DNA of 64,000 nucleotides from Caproicibacterium argilliputei (GCF_029211325.2 NZ_CP135996.1:2232001-2296000), one strand, 5' to 3'. Positions 52,269-61,225 are shown, numbered from the stretch's first letter. Made by a program: numbers and translations. The notes: generated by a model not told the origin, from the sequence alone.

Positions 52269-53327
52269 TTACTTCTCATAAATTTGATCGAAGACAGCGC
52301 CATCCGCAAAGAATTTTTGATCTGCCTTGCTCCAGCCTCCGAACGCATCCGCAATGGTTACCAGCTGAACCTTTAAATCAAAGTTCCGGCGAAACTCCTG
52401 CAGGATCTTTTTGTTTGTCGGCCGATAGCCGTTTTGAGCTTCCAACCGCTGTGCTTCATCCGAATACAGATATTGCAGATACGCTTTTGCCACTTTCTCG
52501 GTGCCGTGCTTCTTGGCGTATGTATGCACAACCGCCACCGACGGCTGTGCCAAAATGCTGACAGACGGCGTCACCACTTCAAACGCGCCCGGATGCTCGC
52601 GCATGGCAAGGAAAGCCTCATTTTCCCAGGTCAGCAGAACATCCCCCTGTCCGTTTTCCACAAAGGTCGCAGCCGCCCCGCGGGAGCCGGAATCCAGCAC
52701 GGAAACGTTTCTGTACAAAGCTTTCATGAACGCCAGATCCTTGGATTCCTCTCCGCCGTACAGCCGGTCCGCATATGCCCAGGCAGCCAGAAAATTCCAC
52801 TTGGCTCCTCCTGAACTTTTCGGGTTCGGCGTAATGACCTGCCTGCCGGATTTGACCACGTCATTCCAGTCTTTGATGTTTTTGGGGTTTCCCTTACGAA
52901 CCAAAAACACAATGGTGGAGGTATAAGGCGCACTGTCACTGGGCAGCTGATGAATCCACCCATCCGCCGTCAAACCGGCTTTCTGCAGTTCATCCACGTC
53001 ACTTTCCAGCGCCAGCGTTACAACGTCTGCCTCATTCCCCGCCAGAACGGAGCGCGCCTGCTTTCCTGAACCGCCGTGTGACTGGGTAACCTCCACGTTT
53101 TGCCCTGTCTTTTTCGCCCAGTAGGTTTGGAACAGCGCATTGTACTCTTCATAAAATTCTCGTGTCGCATCGTAAGAAACATTCACGATGGAAACCGCTG
53201 CGGAACCGCTTAAGGATGCCTGCTGCGCGCGGCTGCCGCAGCCGGCAAAAAGGTTCAGCAGTCCTGCCGCCAACAGCCCGCACGCAATGGTTCTGGTATG
53301 GAGCAGCTTTCGATTGCCCACGGTCAA
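52269..53327 (-). CDS. sbp: sulfate-binding lipoprotein
   Basis: A 352-residue sulfate/thiosulfate-binding protein. A signal peptide ends in the lipobox FAGC (Cys near residue 30), followed by VNVSYDATREFYEEYNALF and QSHGGSGKQARSV, the anion-binding elements of Sbp/CysP, and later NPKSSGGAKW. The frame starts at TTG 53327; the GTG at 53321 has better spacing to the GGGGGG run and may be the true start. It is the first gene of the sulfate import operon. A perfect GAAACGTTTC palindrome lies inside the gene at 52702-52711 and could be an auxiliary operator. Confidence 0.92.
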   Translation of the reverse strand: MTVGNRKLLHTRTIACGLLAAGLLNLFAGCGSRAQQASLSGSAAVSIVNVSYDATREFYEEYNALFQTYWAKKTGQNVEVTQSHGGSGKQARSVLAGNEADVVTLALESDVDELQKAGLTADGWIHQLPSDSAPYTSTIVFLVRKGNPKNIKDWNDVVKSGRQVITPNPKSSGGAKWNFLAAWAYADRLYGGEESKDLAFMKALYRNVSVLDSGSRGAAATFVENGQGDVLLTWENEAFLAMREHPGAFEVVTPSVSILAQPSVAVVHTYAKKHGTEKVAKAYLQYLYSDEAQRLEAQNGYRPTNKKILQEFRRNFDLKVQLVTIADAFGGWSKADQKFFADGAVFDQIYEK

Positions 53328-53434
53328 ATCCCCCCAGTGTCACTTTTTCTGCACAAGGCGTTTCTCCTAAACCGTTTCAGTCGGAACGCCAGCCAATTTA
53401 ATCATATATGTTATATAAGACTTATATGAAATAT

Positions 53435-53463
53435 AGTATATGTTTTCAGACAACACTTTGCAA
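53435..53463 (-). promoter_or_regulatory. promoter of the sbp-cysTWA operon
   Basis: Minus-strand TTGCAA (53463-53458) and TATACT (53440-53435) with 17 bp between. The leader to sbp is about 100 nt and very AT-rich near its start. Confidence 0.75.
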
Positions 53464-53474
53464 TTGAAAATTAG

Positions 53475-53486
53475 GAAAACGTTTGC
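53475..53486 (-). promoter_or_regulatory. AACGTT-centred operator upstream of sbp
   Basis: On the minus strand GCAAACGTTTTC, identical to the site at 48272-48283. Its centre is 17.5 bp upstream of the -35 hexamer, as at the other two promoters. Confidence 0.65.
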
Positions 53487-53541
53487 TGTCTGCAAAAGTG
53501 TGCTCCTTCCGTGCTAGGAGCATCCGGCACTCGTTTATACC

Positions 53542-53582
53542 GCAAAGCGCGTACAGGTGAAAATCTCCTGTACGCGCTTTGC
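53542..53582. terminator. orphan 16-bp perfect hairpin
   Basis: GCAAAGCGCGTACAGG pairs perfectly with CCTGTACGCGCTTTGC around a 9-base loop. A smaller stem TGCTCC/GGAGCA sits just left (53501-53522). No gene ends here on either strand and no T run follows, so its purpose is unclear; it may be the leftover terminator of a lost gene. Confidence 0.6.
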
Positions 53583-53661
53583 ATTTGCAATCTGAATTGT
53601 CCTGCAAGCAATACGGCTGTGCTATTCTGCACTCCCTTTTCCTGTTTACCGGCGGCAGCTG

Positions 53662-53703
53662 TTGACAACATACACTTTCTTATCATTACATATGTTATAT
53701 AAC
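53662..53703 (+). promoter_or_regulatory. promoter and palindrome before the tetR pseudogene
   Basis: TTGACA at 53662-53667, with weak -10 candidates around 53686-53696, and a GTTATATAAC palindrome (53694-53703) where a TetR-type repressor would act on its own gene. The signals outlive the gene. Confidence 0.5.
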
Positions 53704-53731
53704 TGTTGTAATAATAGAAAGGAGGGTCCTT

Positions 53732-54249
53732 ATGCCCAAACTAAAAATCAATGCCAGAAACATTGCTAAAAGAATGAATTGTTCGGTACAACCGATTTAC
53801 AGCTGCTTCGGCAGTATGCAAGGATTGACGCAGCAGTTGTTTTTGCATGGGAAAAGTATCTTGACCGCTATGTGGATGCCCATGCAGACCGAAGGAAATA
53901 CTTTGCGTCCATCGAGAACTGCCATATCAGCTTTGCGCGGGACGAAAAGTTTTTGTTTTGCTTCCTTTTCCAATCTCCTTACCTCAAAGCCAGCAGTATC
54001 GAAGACTTCTACCGGATGTATGCAAGAACAGACGTTACACAGGATATCTCAGCGACACTCGGCCTTTCCACATCGGATGCAGAAAAACTGTATACCCATA
54101 TGATGCTCTACACCCATGGCATTGCCTGCATAATTGCGGCAGATGCTGTATATTTTTCTCGTGAAATTGTTTCCGCGAAAATCCAATTTGCATATGCATC
54201 TTTTCTGCAAAGAATCAAGGAGGGAAACCATGCGACTACTTGTTCATGA
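53732..54249 (+). pseudogene. TetR/AcrR-family regulator, truncated and frameshifted
   Basis: The first frame (from ATG 53732, after GAAAGGAGGG) encodes NARNIAKRMNCSVQPIYSCF, the recognition part of a TetR helix-turn-helix, but the usual preceding helices are missing. Near 53840 the similarity moves to a second frame (AVVFAWEKYLDRYVDAH onward), which carries the ligand domain to the stop at 54249. A frameshift plus a shortened N-terminus indicates a decayed gene. The adjoining reductase relic suggests the pair was once a regulator with its target. Confidence 0.75.
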
Positions 54250-54542
54250 CTTAACAAAGGAACAGCTTTAAAAGATTTTGCTACCCCGTACCGAGATGCG
54301 GGTAATCGGAGATGACCGTACCATACACCATTGCACCGGTTGCTTTGGGTGCTGGATCAAAACCCCGGCGCAGTGCGTGATTCGCGACAAGTATGGCGAT
54401 ATGGGGACTTTCCCAATGTGACGAACTGATTCTCATCAGCAAGTGCTGTTATGGCGGGTTCAGCCCGTTTGTGAAAAACGTCTTAGACCGGAGCATCCCC
54501 TACATCCATCCCGTCAAAAAGAAAGGCATCTGTGCAGTCTGA
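54230..54542 (+). pseudogene. flavodoxin/NAD(P)H-dependent FMN reductase-like gene, decayed
   Basis: Starts MRLLVHDLTKEQL at 54230 after AAGGAGG, has a stop codon at 54269-54271, resumes as HHCTGCFGCWIKTPAQCVIR, and shifts frame near 54408 to continue LSQCDELILISKCCYGG and FVKNVLDRSIPYIHP before a stop at 54542. The CTGCFGCW motif identifies a flavodoxin-fold oxidoreductase. At least one nonsense change, one frameshift and a missing C-terminus make it non-functional. Confidence 0.8.
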
Positions 54543-54561
54543 CTGTACAAATGCCTTTCTT
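54519..54561 (+). terminator. hairpin at the end of the reductase relic
   Basis: AAGAAAGGCAT and ATGCCTTTCTT form an 11-bp stem with a 21-base loop. It probably terminated the original tetR-reductase transcript. Confidence 0.5.
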
Positions 54562-54665
54562 GAATCGATTGTATCGAACCAAAACCAAAAACAGAAAAGA
54601 GGAACCCTTCAGACCCTACAGGCGAATAAAGGTGCCGTACAAAACCGTTGACAGAGCAGATGCAT

Positions 54666-56687
54666 TTAGGAATTTTGCTCCGGAACGTCCTGCAAAATCC
54701 GCACATCCCAAGCCGCCAAAGGGACCGTTTCCCCACGGCAAAACACCTGATTGGTCAGCAAATCTTTTACCCGTGGGTAAGCGCAGCACCACTGTCGACT
54801 TTGCCTGCTGTAATGCAGCAAATAGTGCCAGCGCTCTCCTCCTGCTGTGCTGCCGCTGCGCAGAATAACCGGAAAAGAAGTCTGCGGAATTTCCGCTGTC
54901 AGACCTGCATCCTCTGCTGCTTGCGCAAAGACTGACTTTAAAAGTTTTTCTGTTGTATGACAGCCGATATAATAAGCTGTCCCCGTTCCGTATTTGGCCC
55001 GTGTAATGCCTGCGTAAGCACCCCACACCGGATGTGTGTACTGCGCCACTGTTTCCGCGCTGTCCGGTACCAAAAGCTCCATCCAGTCTAAAACCGGCTC
55101 CCCCTGCAGGGTCACGTTGTGCGGCAGCGTATACTGGCAGTAGTGCATTCCAAAACAGCGCGCCAAACGGTGCGGCGGTGTATCCGCCCAAACCGAAAGC
55201 TGCTCGTCCGCCACAAAGGAACGAAACGAGCTGACCAGAACTCCACCCGCATTTACAAACTGGTCTAATTTTTCAAGCGTTTCTTCACTGGCGCAATACA
55301 GCGCCGGCACCACCAGCATGTGATAGCGGCTGAAATCCAGTCCGTGTATATCCACAACATCACATTCCATGTTCTCTGTGTACAAAGCATCATACATCCA
55401 GCGAACCACATCGTTATAGGAAAGTTCCTTCCCGGTTGGAAACCAACGCAGCGCATGAAGGGAAAGCGTATCCACCACCAAAGCAATCCGATTATTTTTC
55501 TGCAGCCCATACAGTTTGTCGCCAAGATGCTCCCATTCCCGCCCAATGACACACGCTTCCCGATACGGCGGGTTTTCCGCATAGTCCTGCCCCAGCAAAC
55601 CGCGCCAGTACGTTTCAACGCCGTTATAAGTGGTTCCCCAGTGCCAGTACAGCATTCCATTTGCGCCGGTGGCCAAATGGCTGTATGCCTGCAGGCGCAG
55701 CTGCCCGGGATACGGCGTCCACGCCGGAAATGCCTGCGCCTGTGTTTCACAGACAAGATAGTTTTTCTGCTTCAGGCAACGGGTAGAATCTCCGCAAAAC
55801 GCAATTTCCGCACCAGTCAGCTTGTCTTGGGTTGGATGGTAAATATCAGCGCCGCAAACGGTCAGTGCCGCGCTTGCCTCCAAGTGGTTGATATCCGGCT
55901 GCACCCCATAAGAATACCCGTCCGGTGCGGGAGGTGTACCAAACGTCTTCCACTCAAAATCAAAGTTATGGACAATAAACTGTGCCGGGCGTTTGTACGC
56001 ATTTACCAACTCTGCCTGCCATTTTAAATAATCCGCCGCCAAACTGCGCCGAAACCGGTCAAACTCACAGGCCAGCCCCGCATTGACGCACCCGCGCATA
56101 TCTGGGAAATCATTCCAGTCTTCAATTGCATTGCTCCAATACGCCAGACCAAAGGCACGGTTCAACTGCTGCGGCGTGTGAAACTTTTGCATGAGATACG
56201 AGCGAAAAAGACGCTGCACCCACACAGAAGCCGTGTGATAATGCTTCGTTTCATTGTCCAGTTGAAACCCAATCACCGCAGGGTGCTTTGCGGCGTGTGC
56301 CAGCAAAGCGCGAATCACCCGTTCTGCATAAAAGCGGAAATCCGGATTTGCAAGGTCCATCAGCTGCCGGTGCCCGTAATGTGCCTGGCCTTTTTCGGTT
56401 ACCACCAGAAATTCCGGATGCTTTTTCGCAAGCCACGGTGGAATCGCATAAGTCGGTGTACCAAGGATCACCTGCAAACCGGCCTGCTGCGCGCGCTGCA
56501 GCGTCCGGTCCAGCAAAGAAAAGCAAAATCTACCGTCCTGCGGCTCCAGCGTGCTCCAGGTGGATTCTGCTATGCGGATGACATTCATGCCGGCGCGGCG
56601 CATCATTTGGAAGTCCTGCTCCTCTCGGTCATAGGGCAGATATTCCGGGTAATAGGCCGCTCCAAACAAAAGCTGACGGTTTTTCAA
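54666..56687 (-). CDS. beta-galactosidase-like glycoside hydrolase, family GH42
   Basis: A 673-residue GH42 enzyme. FGAAYYPEYLPYDREEQDF is the family start, the acid/base Glu is in GFQLDNETKHYH (about residue 145), and the nucleophile is probably the Glu of VCETQAQAFPAW near 310. The trimerisation-like Rossmann domain begins near 390. The start is TTG at 56687, overlapping the upstream GH5 stop (TTGA), after AGAAGAGAA; a frame extending 26 codons further lies inside GH5. It has no signal peptide, so it acts on imported oligosaccharides. Substrate may be beta-galactosides or short beta-glucosides. Confidence 0.9.
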   Translation of the reverse strand: MKNRQLLFGAAYYPEYLPYDREEQDFQMMRRAGMNVIRIAESTWSTLEPQDGRFCFSLLDRTLQRAQQAGLQVILGTPTYAIPPWLAKKHPEFLVVTEKGQAHYGHRQLMDLANPDFRFYAERVIRALLAHAAKHPAVIGFQLDNETKHYHTASVWVQRLFRSYLMQKFHTPQQLNRAFGLAYWSNAIEDWNDFPDMRGCVNAGLACEFDRFRRSLAADYLKWQAELVNAYKRPAQFIVHNFDFEWKTFGTPPAPDGYSYGVQPDINHLEASAALTVCGADIYHPTQDKLTGAEIAFCGDSTRCLKQKNYLVCETQAQAFPAWTPYPGQLRLQAYSHLATGANGMLYWHWGTTYNGVETYWRGLLGQDYAENPPYREACVIGREWEHLGDKLYGLQKNNRIALVVDTLSLHALRWFPTGKELSYNDVVRWMYDALYTENMECDVVDIHGLDFSRYHMLVVPALYCASEETLEKLDQFVNAGGVLVSSFRSFVADEQLSVWADTPPHRLARCFGMHYCQYTLPHNVTLQGEPVLDWMELLVPDSAETVAQYTHPVWGAYAGITRAKYGTGTAYYIGCHTTEKLLKSVFAQAAEDAGLTAEIPQTSFPVILRSGSTAGGERWHYLLHYSRQSRQWCCAYPRVKDLLTNQVFCRGETVPLAAWDVRILQDVPEQNS

Positions 56688-57868
56688 TGATTCTCTTCTT
56701 TCTGCCGTGGGAACCAGCCGAAATCCACGCACCTGCCGAAATCCCAGCTTTCCCAGCCAGCCCAACCGGTCGTATTTACCGTATCTGTCAAAAGCTTATA
56801 ACTCCAATAAAAATAGCCGGAACCTTTCGCCCATGCCTGCAGCTGCGCCTGCGCCAGGGCACGGTAAATTTCCTGTTTCTGTACATCGCTCAGAATGTTT
56901 TGCGGCGTGTTTTTCTGCCCGTTCAAAACGGTCTGTCCACCCTTAGTATCACAGCCGCAGGCAAGGGAATTAAACAGACACCACTCCCCGCAGATGACAG
57001 GAAAATGGTTCTGCATTTCCGCAATTCCCCTTGCAAAATGCTCGTGGATATAGGAAAGGTACCCGTCCAGGGTTTGCGGGCAGCCCATCATTTCTGCCGT
57101 CATCAGGTACTGGTGCGTGTCCAAGACAACATTTTGGTACTCCTTCTCCTGCATGAAATCCTTCCATGCAGTCAGCTGAAAGCCATCATGAAACACCACA
57201 TATTTTTCAGTAGGAAGGTAGCGGCGCATCCGGTGATATGCATCTGTATAAAACTTCCGAAGAAAGGTCTGCGGAATACTTTTACTGCCCTTCGCCAGTT
57301 CTGGATCTGCAGGCGGATAGCGCTTCTGCACTTGCATGGCTTCAAACAGAGAACCCATTGCCGGTTCATTTAAAATTTCTATTCCCCAGAGTCCCTTCCG
57401 GTGCCCGTAACGATTTGCTAAACGCTCCAGAACAGAAAGTGCAAAGAGAACGCTCTCCGGTTCCTGTGCCCATTTGCACACGCCGCTGATACCGCCATTG
57501 TCAAAGCCGTTTTGCCCGTGCGGAACCGTGTGCAGGTCAATGAGAATTTTTAAATCATATTGCTCTGCCCACGCAAACGCATGGTCAAGCTCCTGCACAC
57601 AGCCCAGAAACGGCGGGCAGTCGCCGAATATAGAATACGGAACTGGAATTCTCACAGTATTTAATCCCATTGAATGAATGGTAAGAAAATCCCGTTCCGT
57701 AATATATTCCGAACGGTGAATGGCAATGCGCGCCTCATAAACTTCCCGCGGCAGCTGCCGCGGAAGCGCATCCTCATCCGCGGCATCGGTTCCTGCAAAC
57801 AAAGCAGGATTCATCCATTTTTCAAGTACCAGCCAATTTCCTAAATTGACGCCTTTTACTTGTTCCAC
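56684..57868 (-). CDS. glycoside hydrolase family 5 (exo-beta-glucanase-like)
   Basis: A 394-residue GH5 enzyme. The N-terminus VKGVNLGNWLVLEKWMNPALF resembles exo-1,3-beta-glucanases. The acid/base Glu is in IEILNEPAMG (about residue 168) and the nucleophile Glu in VICGEWCLF (about 293). The start is GTG at 57868 after TTGGAGG. No signal peptide, so cytoplasmic. It is translationally coupled to the GH42 gene and follows the GH30 gene, pointing to step-wise degradation of a beta-glucan or gluco-oligosaccharide taken up by the ABC importer upstream. Confidence 0.88.
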   Translation of the reverse strand: MEQVKGVNLGNWLVLEKWMNPALFAGTDAADEDALPRQLPREVYEARIAIHRSEYITERDFLTIHSMGLNTVRIPVPYSIFGDCPPFLGCVQELDHAFAWAEQYDLKILIDLHTVPHGQNGFDNGGISGVCKWAQEPESVLFALSVLERLANRYGHRKGLWGIEILNEPAMGSLFEAMQVQKRYPPADPELAKGSKSIPQTFLRKFYTDAYHRMRRYLPTEKYVVFHDGFQLTAWKDFMQEKEYQNVVLDTHQYLMTAEMMGCPQTLDGYLSYIHEHFARGIAEMQNHFPVICGEWCLFNSLACGCDTKGGQTVLNGQKNTPQNILSDVQKQEIYRALAQAQLQAWAKGSGYFYWSYKLLTDTVNTTGWAGWESWDFGRCVDFGWFPRQKEENH

Positions 57869-57921
57869 GATTGATAACCTCCAATTTTTCAGTTTGATCG
57901 AACTCCCGCTGTCGACAGATT

Positions 57922-58230
57922 TTACGCAAGTAGCGGAAATCTTATAATCTTTGCTGCATCACAACAGTACCGCTTTCTGTTTTCCGGCATTTCTCCATCA
58001 CTTGGCACCCATCTCAGCGTATAGCCTATGTCGTTTTTCCCATAATTGCTCTTAAGAATTTTGGGCTTGGCATTTTCACAAAGCTGCGACAAATCATACC
58101 CATCCGATTCTGTTCATGAAACGTCCATTCCCGTAATATTTGCCATTGCTTCTGCAAAGGATATGCACGGATAACGTACCCCTTCTTTTTGCTGAATTGT
58201 AGCAGAAAGACAAATGGTATGCAATGGCAT
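57922..58230 (-). other. 103-codon reading frame interrupted by one TGA, unidentified
   Basis: Between GH30 and GH5 the minus strand has an ATG at 58230, 38 codons, a TGA at 58116-58114, then 63 more open codons to TAA at 57924-57922. The translation looks protein-like (LSQLCENAKPKILKSNYGKN and IGYTLRWVPSDGEMPENRKR in the second part), but I recognise no family and the ribosome site is weak. Possibly a pseudogene or non-coding operon spacer. The rest of 57869-58252 shows nothing. Confidence 0.3.
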
Positions 58231-58252
58231 AAACCTATAAGCTGCTTCTTAC

Positions 58253-59587
58253 CTACTCTGTTTCAACAAATGTGTGAAATGAACGTGGCTGCAGTTCCAC
58301 CGTCAACTTTCTGCCACCGTCACAAAGGGTAACCGGCTCTGCACGATCCAGTGCGTTCTGCATAACCAATACCCGACTTCCGTCCCGGTTTTCAAATGCG
58401 GTAGCAGCGCTGCTCCAATGTCCGGACAAACCAAGTACCGCTGCGCCGGGGCGCACAAACCTTGCAAAATGCTTCATAACATAAAACTCCGGCTGATATA
58501 AGACCGTTCCATCTTTCTCCACCGTAGCCATGGAATTTTGCTTCCAACCCCAAGTACTCTCCCCGCCGGCCTCCAAGATGAAGTTCCAATAAACATACGC
58601 TGTAACGCCGCAGCGAAAGTAATGGCACATCAGGCTAAACATATACTGTGCATATGCCCAGCTGTTTGTACCGTCTCCACATTCATTTTCTGTTTGAATC
58701 AGCTCTAACTCCGGAAAGCTCAGATGCGTTTTATCAATGACTGTACGCCCTGCCCACTGATAGCCAATTCCTTTGACATAGCGCAGTACTTGCGGGTCAA
58801 ACAAAATAGAATCCACATACCGGTTATAGTTTTCCAGTTGAATCCGGTTGCCGGGCAGCAGCGTCATTTCCTCCGGCCCATTGAAAGTGCCCAAAAAAAT
58901 ATCTGCTCCGTCTCGGTCTTTCTCAAAAACAGGACCCAGATACTCGCCGATAAACACGCGGAAAGCCTCTGCGCTCCAACGGCAGGAAGGAAACTTCTGG
59001 TCGGCAAACGGTTCATTTTGTACATGCACCTGCACAATCGGAATGCCCTCTTGCCGATATTCCTGCACGAACCGCTGCAGGTAGTGTGCGTATGCGGCTA
59101 ATACCTTCGGCTCCATGCGCAGCGTGCCATAGTTATAGGCTTTCGGTTTTTTCATCCAAGTAGGAGGGCTCCAAGGCGATGCAAAAAACTGCAAATTCGG
59201 ATTCACTGCCTGTGCTTCCCGGATATAAGGGATTAAATACCGACGGTCCCGAGCGATGGAAAACCGGCGAAGCGCATAGTCGTCTTCTGTTTCATCGCAG
59301 CTGTACCACTCGGCTGCATAATCACTTGCGCCAATAGGAATCCTGCAAAAACAAAGCCCCATCTCTGCAGGACTGAACAGTGTCTGCATCCACGCCTGCC
59401 GCTGTGCGGCATTTGCGTGGGCAAGTGCCAAGTACCCCAACTCATTAAAACACCCGCCAAATCCCCGCAGCGTTTGTCCCCGCGCACCGGTAAGCTGCAG
59501 GGTGTTTGGGCTTTCTTCCTGTAAAGGCAAAATATTCCTTTGAAAAAACGGCTGTGCCGTGGTTGTTTGGAACCATTGTATGTTCAT
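58253..59587 (-). CDS. glycoside hydrolase family 30 (glucosylceramidase/beta-1,6-glucanase-like)
   Basis: A 444-residue GH30 enzyme. GFGGCFNELGYLAL at the N-terminus, FASPWSPPTWMKKP near 143, acid/base Glu in VHVQNEPFADQ (about 195), and nucleophile Glu in LIQTENECGDG (about 297). The C-terminal beta domain VLVMQNALDRAEPVTL ends in the family-typical SFHTFVETE. No signal peptide. Known members cleave beta-1,6-glucans or glucosyl-ceramide-like beta-glucosides. It is downstream of the ABC sugar importer on the same strand and starts the enzyme set GH30-GH5-GH42. Confidence 0.88.
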   Translation of the reverse strand: MNIQWFQTTTAQPFFQRNILPLQEESPNTLQLTGARGQTLRGFGGCFNELGYLALAHANAAQRQAWMQTLFSPAEMGLCFCRIPIGASDYAAEWYSCDETEDDYALRRFSIARDRRYLIPYIREAQAVNPNLQFFASPWSPPTWMKKPKAYNYGTLRMEPKVLAAYAHYLQRFVQEYRQEGIPIVQVHVQNEPFADQKFPSCRWSAEAFRVFIGEYLGPVFEKDRDGADIFLGTFNGPEEMTLLPGNRIQLENYNRYVDSILFDPQVLRYVKGIGYQWAGRTVIDKTHLSFPELELIQTENECGDGTNSWAYAQYMFSLMCHYFRCGVTAYVYWNFILEAGGESTWGWKQNSMATVEKDGTVLYQPEFYVMKHFARFVRPGAAVLGLSGHWSSAATAFENRDGSRVLVMQNALDRAEPVTLCDGGRKLTVELQPRSFHTFVETE

Positions 59588-59716
59588 AAAAACCTCCTGA
59601 TCATCGCCTGCTCCAGTTCAAAAAAGCATTTCAAAAACCGGACTGGCGGCAAAAGCCGCCGGCCCGGTTATACCGTATGACGCGGCATTAACGAAAAATC
59701 TGTTTCATACGCTTCT

Positions 59717-61225
59717 TTATGACTTCATGCTGGCCACATAAGCATCCAGCTGCTTTTGCAGTTCCGCCCGTACTTTTTCAATACCGGCAGCCTGCATCTG
59801 CTGTTTATACTGCTCCAAGCCAGAAGAAGCATCGGTATAGCCTAATTCCAACGGCCACCAGTACTGCTTCTGGACATTTACGCAGGCATCATACTCTGTT
59901 TCAATTTTTGATGTGTCAATGGAAAATCCGGCGTATTTTTCCGAAGAATTATCGGAAGAAATCTGCTTCTCGAATGTCTGTTTCCACTGCGTATAGGACT
60001 CCGGTGTACCGGCAGCATCACGATTAAATTCTTTCGTGCGTGCCGCCCACATATCAGAAGCGGCATACTGGTTGCTATCTGTAATCTTATACTGCCCTTT
60101 ATCATTGAGGGTATAGGTTTTTCCTTTAATGCCGTACATAAAGGCATCAAACACTTCACGGTCACTGGTGATCAAGTCCCACAGCGCCATTGCACGCTCC
60201 GGGTTTTTCGAAGTATTGGAAATCACCATGCAGTCCTGTGTATAAGGTAAATGGAATACGTGCTTGTCAAAGTTGTTGAACTTCATGTCATATTCGGGGT
60301 GCAGCACTGCAAAGTTCGAGAGGTTGTCCAAATTATAGGTCATCATGGCTGCCTTCCCGTTTTGCAACTTTGTGGAGTCTGTATCAGAGAGTGCAGATTT
60401 CGTGAAGAAGCCCTTTTTGTTCCAGCGTGTCATCATGCTCAGAAAGTCCTTGATATTCGGTGTTTCATAATAAGTAAAGAGTTTCGGATCCTTTTGTGTC
60501 GGGTCAAGAAACAGAAAATCATTGGTCGTCCCGGTCGTAGAGCGATACCCTTTAGACTTCATCCAGGTGTCGTCCCATTCAGAACCGGCCGAATAAATAT
60601 TCAGCGGCTCCATTTCCGGATGTGTTTTCTTTACTATATCGCAGTACGCTTCCACATCTTCAAACGAATCCATTTTCCCATTCCAATTTGTACCCTTCAT
60701 AATGTCCGTACGGTACAACGGGCCATACGCGCTGTATGTCGGCAACAGCGTCGGAACACAGTAATAGTGTCCCTGAACCTTCGCTTCCTGCAGGGCCGCC
60801 TTGCTTTGCGCGGCATAGTTTTTCGGCGCATAGGTCTTCCACAAATCATCCAGATTCATAAATGCGCCCTTTTGTGCCATCGAGTAGAAATTCAGCCAGG
60901 TCGCACTGTACGCCATATCAAATGACTCGCCGGAAGAAAAAATCAGCGGATACTTATTTGCGTAGTTTGCCCAAGGAATCCAGTTGATTTTCAAAGTACA
61001 GTTTAACTTCTTTTTAATCAGCTCATTAAAATTCTTGTCAACTGCATCCTGCCCTGACGGACGGTCACCGATCACGTACATCACCAGATCAACTTCTTTT
61101 GAAGTATCCAGCTTTCCGGAGGTGCTGACAGATTTAGACGCTGTCTTCTGCTCCCCACAGCCGCCCATGCTGCCCAGCACCAATGCACCAGCCAGAACCA
61201 GAGAAATAATTCTGTTCTTCTTCAT
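59717..61225 (-). CDS. extracellular sugar-binding lipoprotein (LipO type)
   Basis: A 502-residue substrate-binding lipoprotein. Signal peptide with lipobox MGGC (Cys near residue 23), a short Ser/Thr linker, then EVDLVMYVIGDRPSGQDAVD, the start of the LplA/LipO-like family 1 binding proteins. Its size fits binding of complex oligosaccharides. It lies 57 bp after the two permease genes and about 130 bp before GH30. No ATPase gene is present; such systems use a shared MsmX-type ATPase encoded elsewhere. Confidence 0.9.
   Translation of the reverse strand: MKKNRIISLVLAGALVLGSMGGCGEQKTASKSVSTSGKLDTSKEVDLVMYVIGDRPSGQDAVDKNFNELIKKKLNCTLKINWIPWANYANKYPLIFSSGESFDMAYSATWLNFYSMAQKGAFMNLDDLWKTYAPKNYAAQSKAALQEAKVQGHYYCVPTLLPTYSAYGPLYRTDIMKGTNWNGKMDSFEDVEAYCDIVKKTHPEMEPLNIYSAGSEWDDTWMKSKGYRSTTGTTNDFLFLDPTQKDPKLFTYYETPNIKDFLSMMTRWNKKGFFTKSALSDTDSTKLQNGKAAMMTYNLDNLSNFAVLHPEYDMKFNNFDKHVFHLPYTQDCMVISNTSKNPERAMALWDLITSDREVFDAFMYGIKGKTYTLNDKGQYKITDSNQYAASDMWAARTKEFNRDAAGTPESYTQWKQTFEKQISSDNSSEKYAGFSIDTSKIETEYDACVNVQKQYWWPLELGYTDASSGLEQYKQQMQAAGIEKVRAELQKQLDAYVASMKS

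Noticed and set aside
57922..58230. The interrupted frame as a selenoprotein with UGA recoding
   Set aside because: I see no cysteine-rich redox motif around the TGA and no evident SECIS-like stem directly after it; a broken gene or chance frame is simpler.
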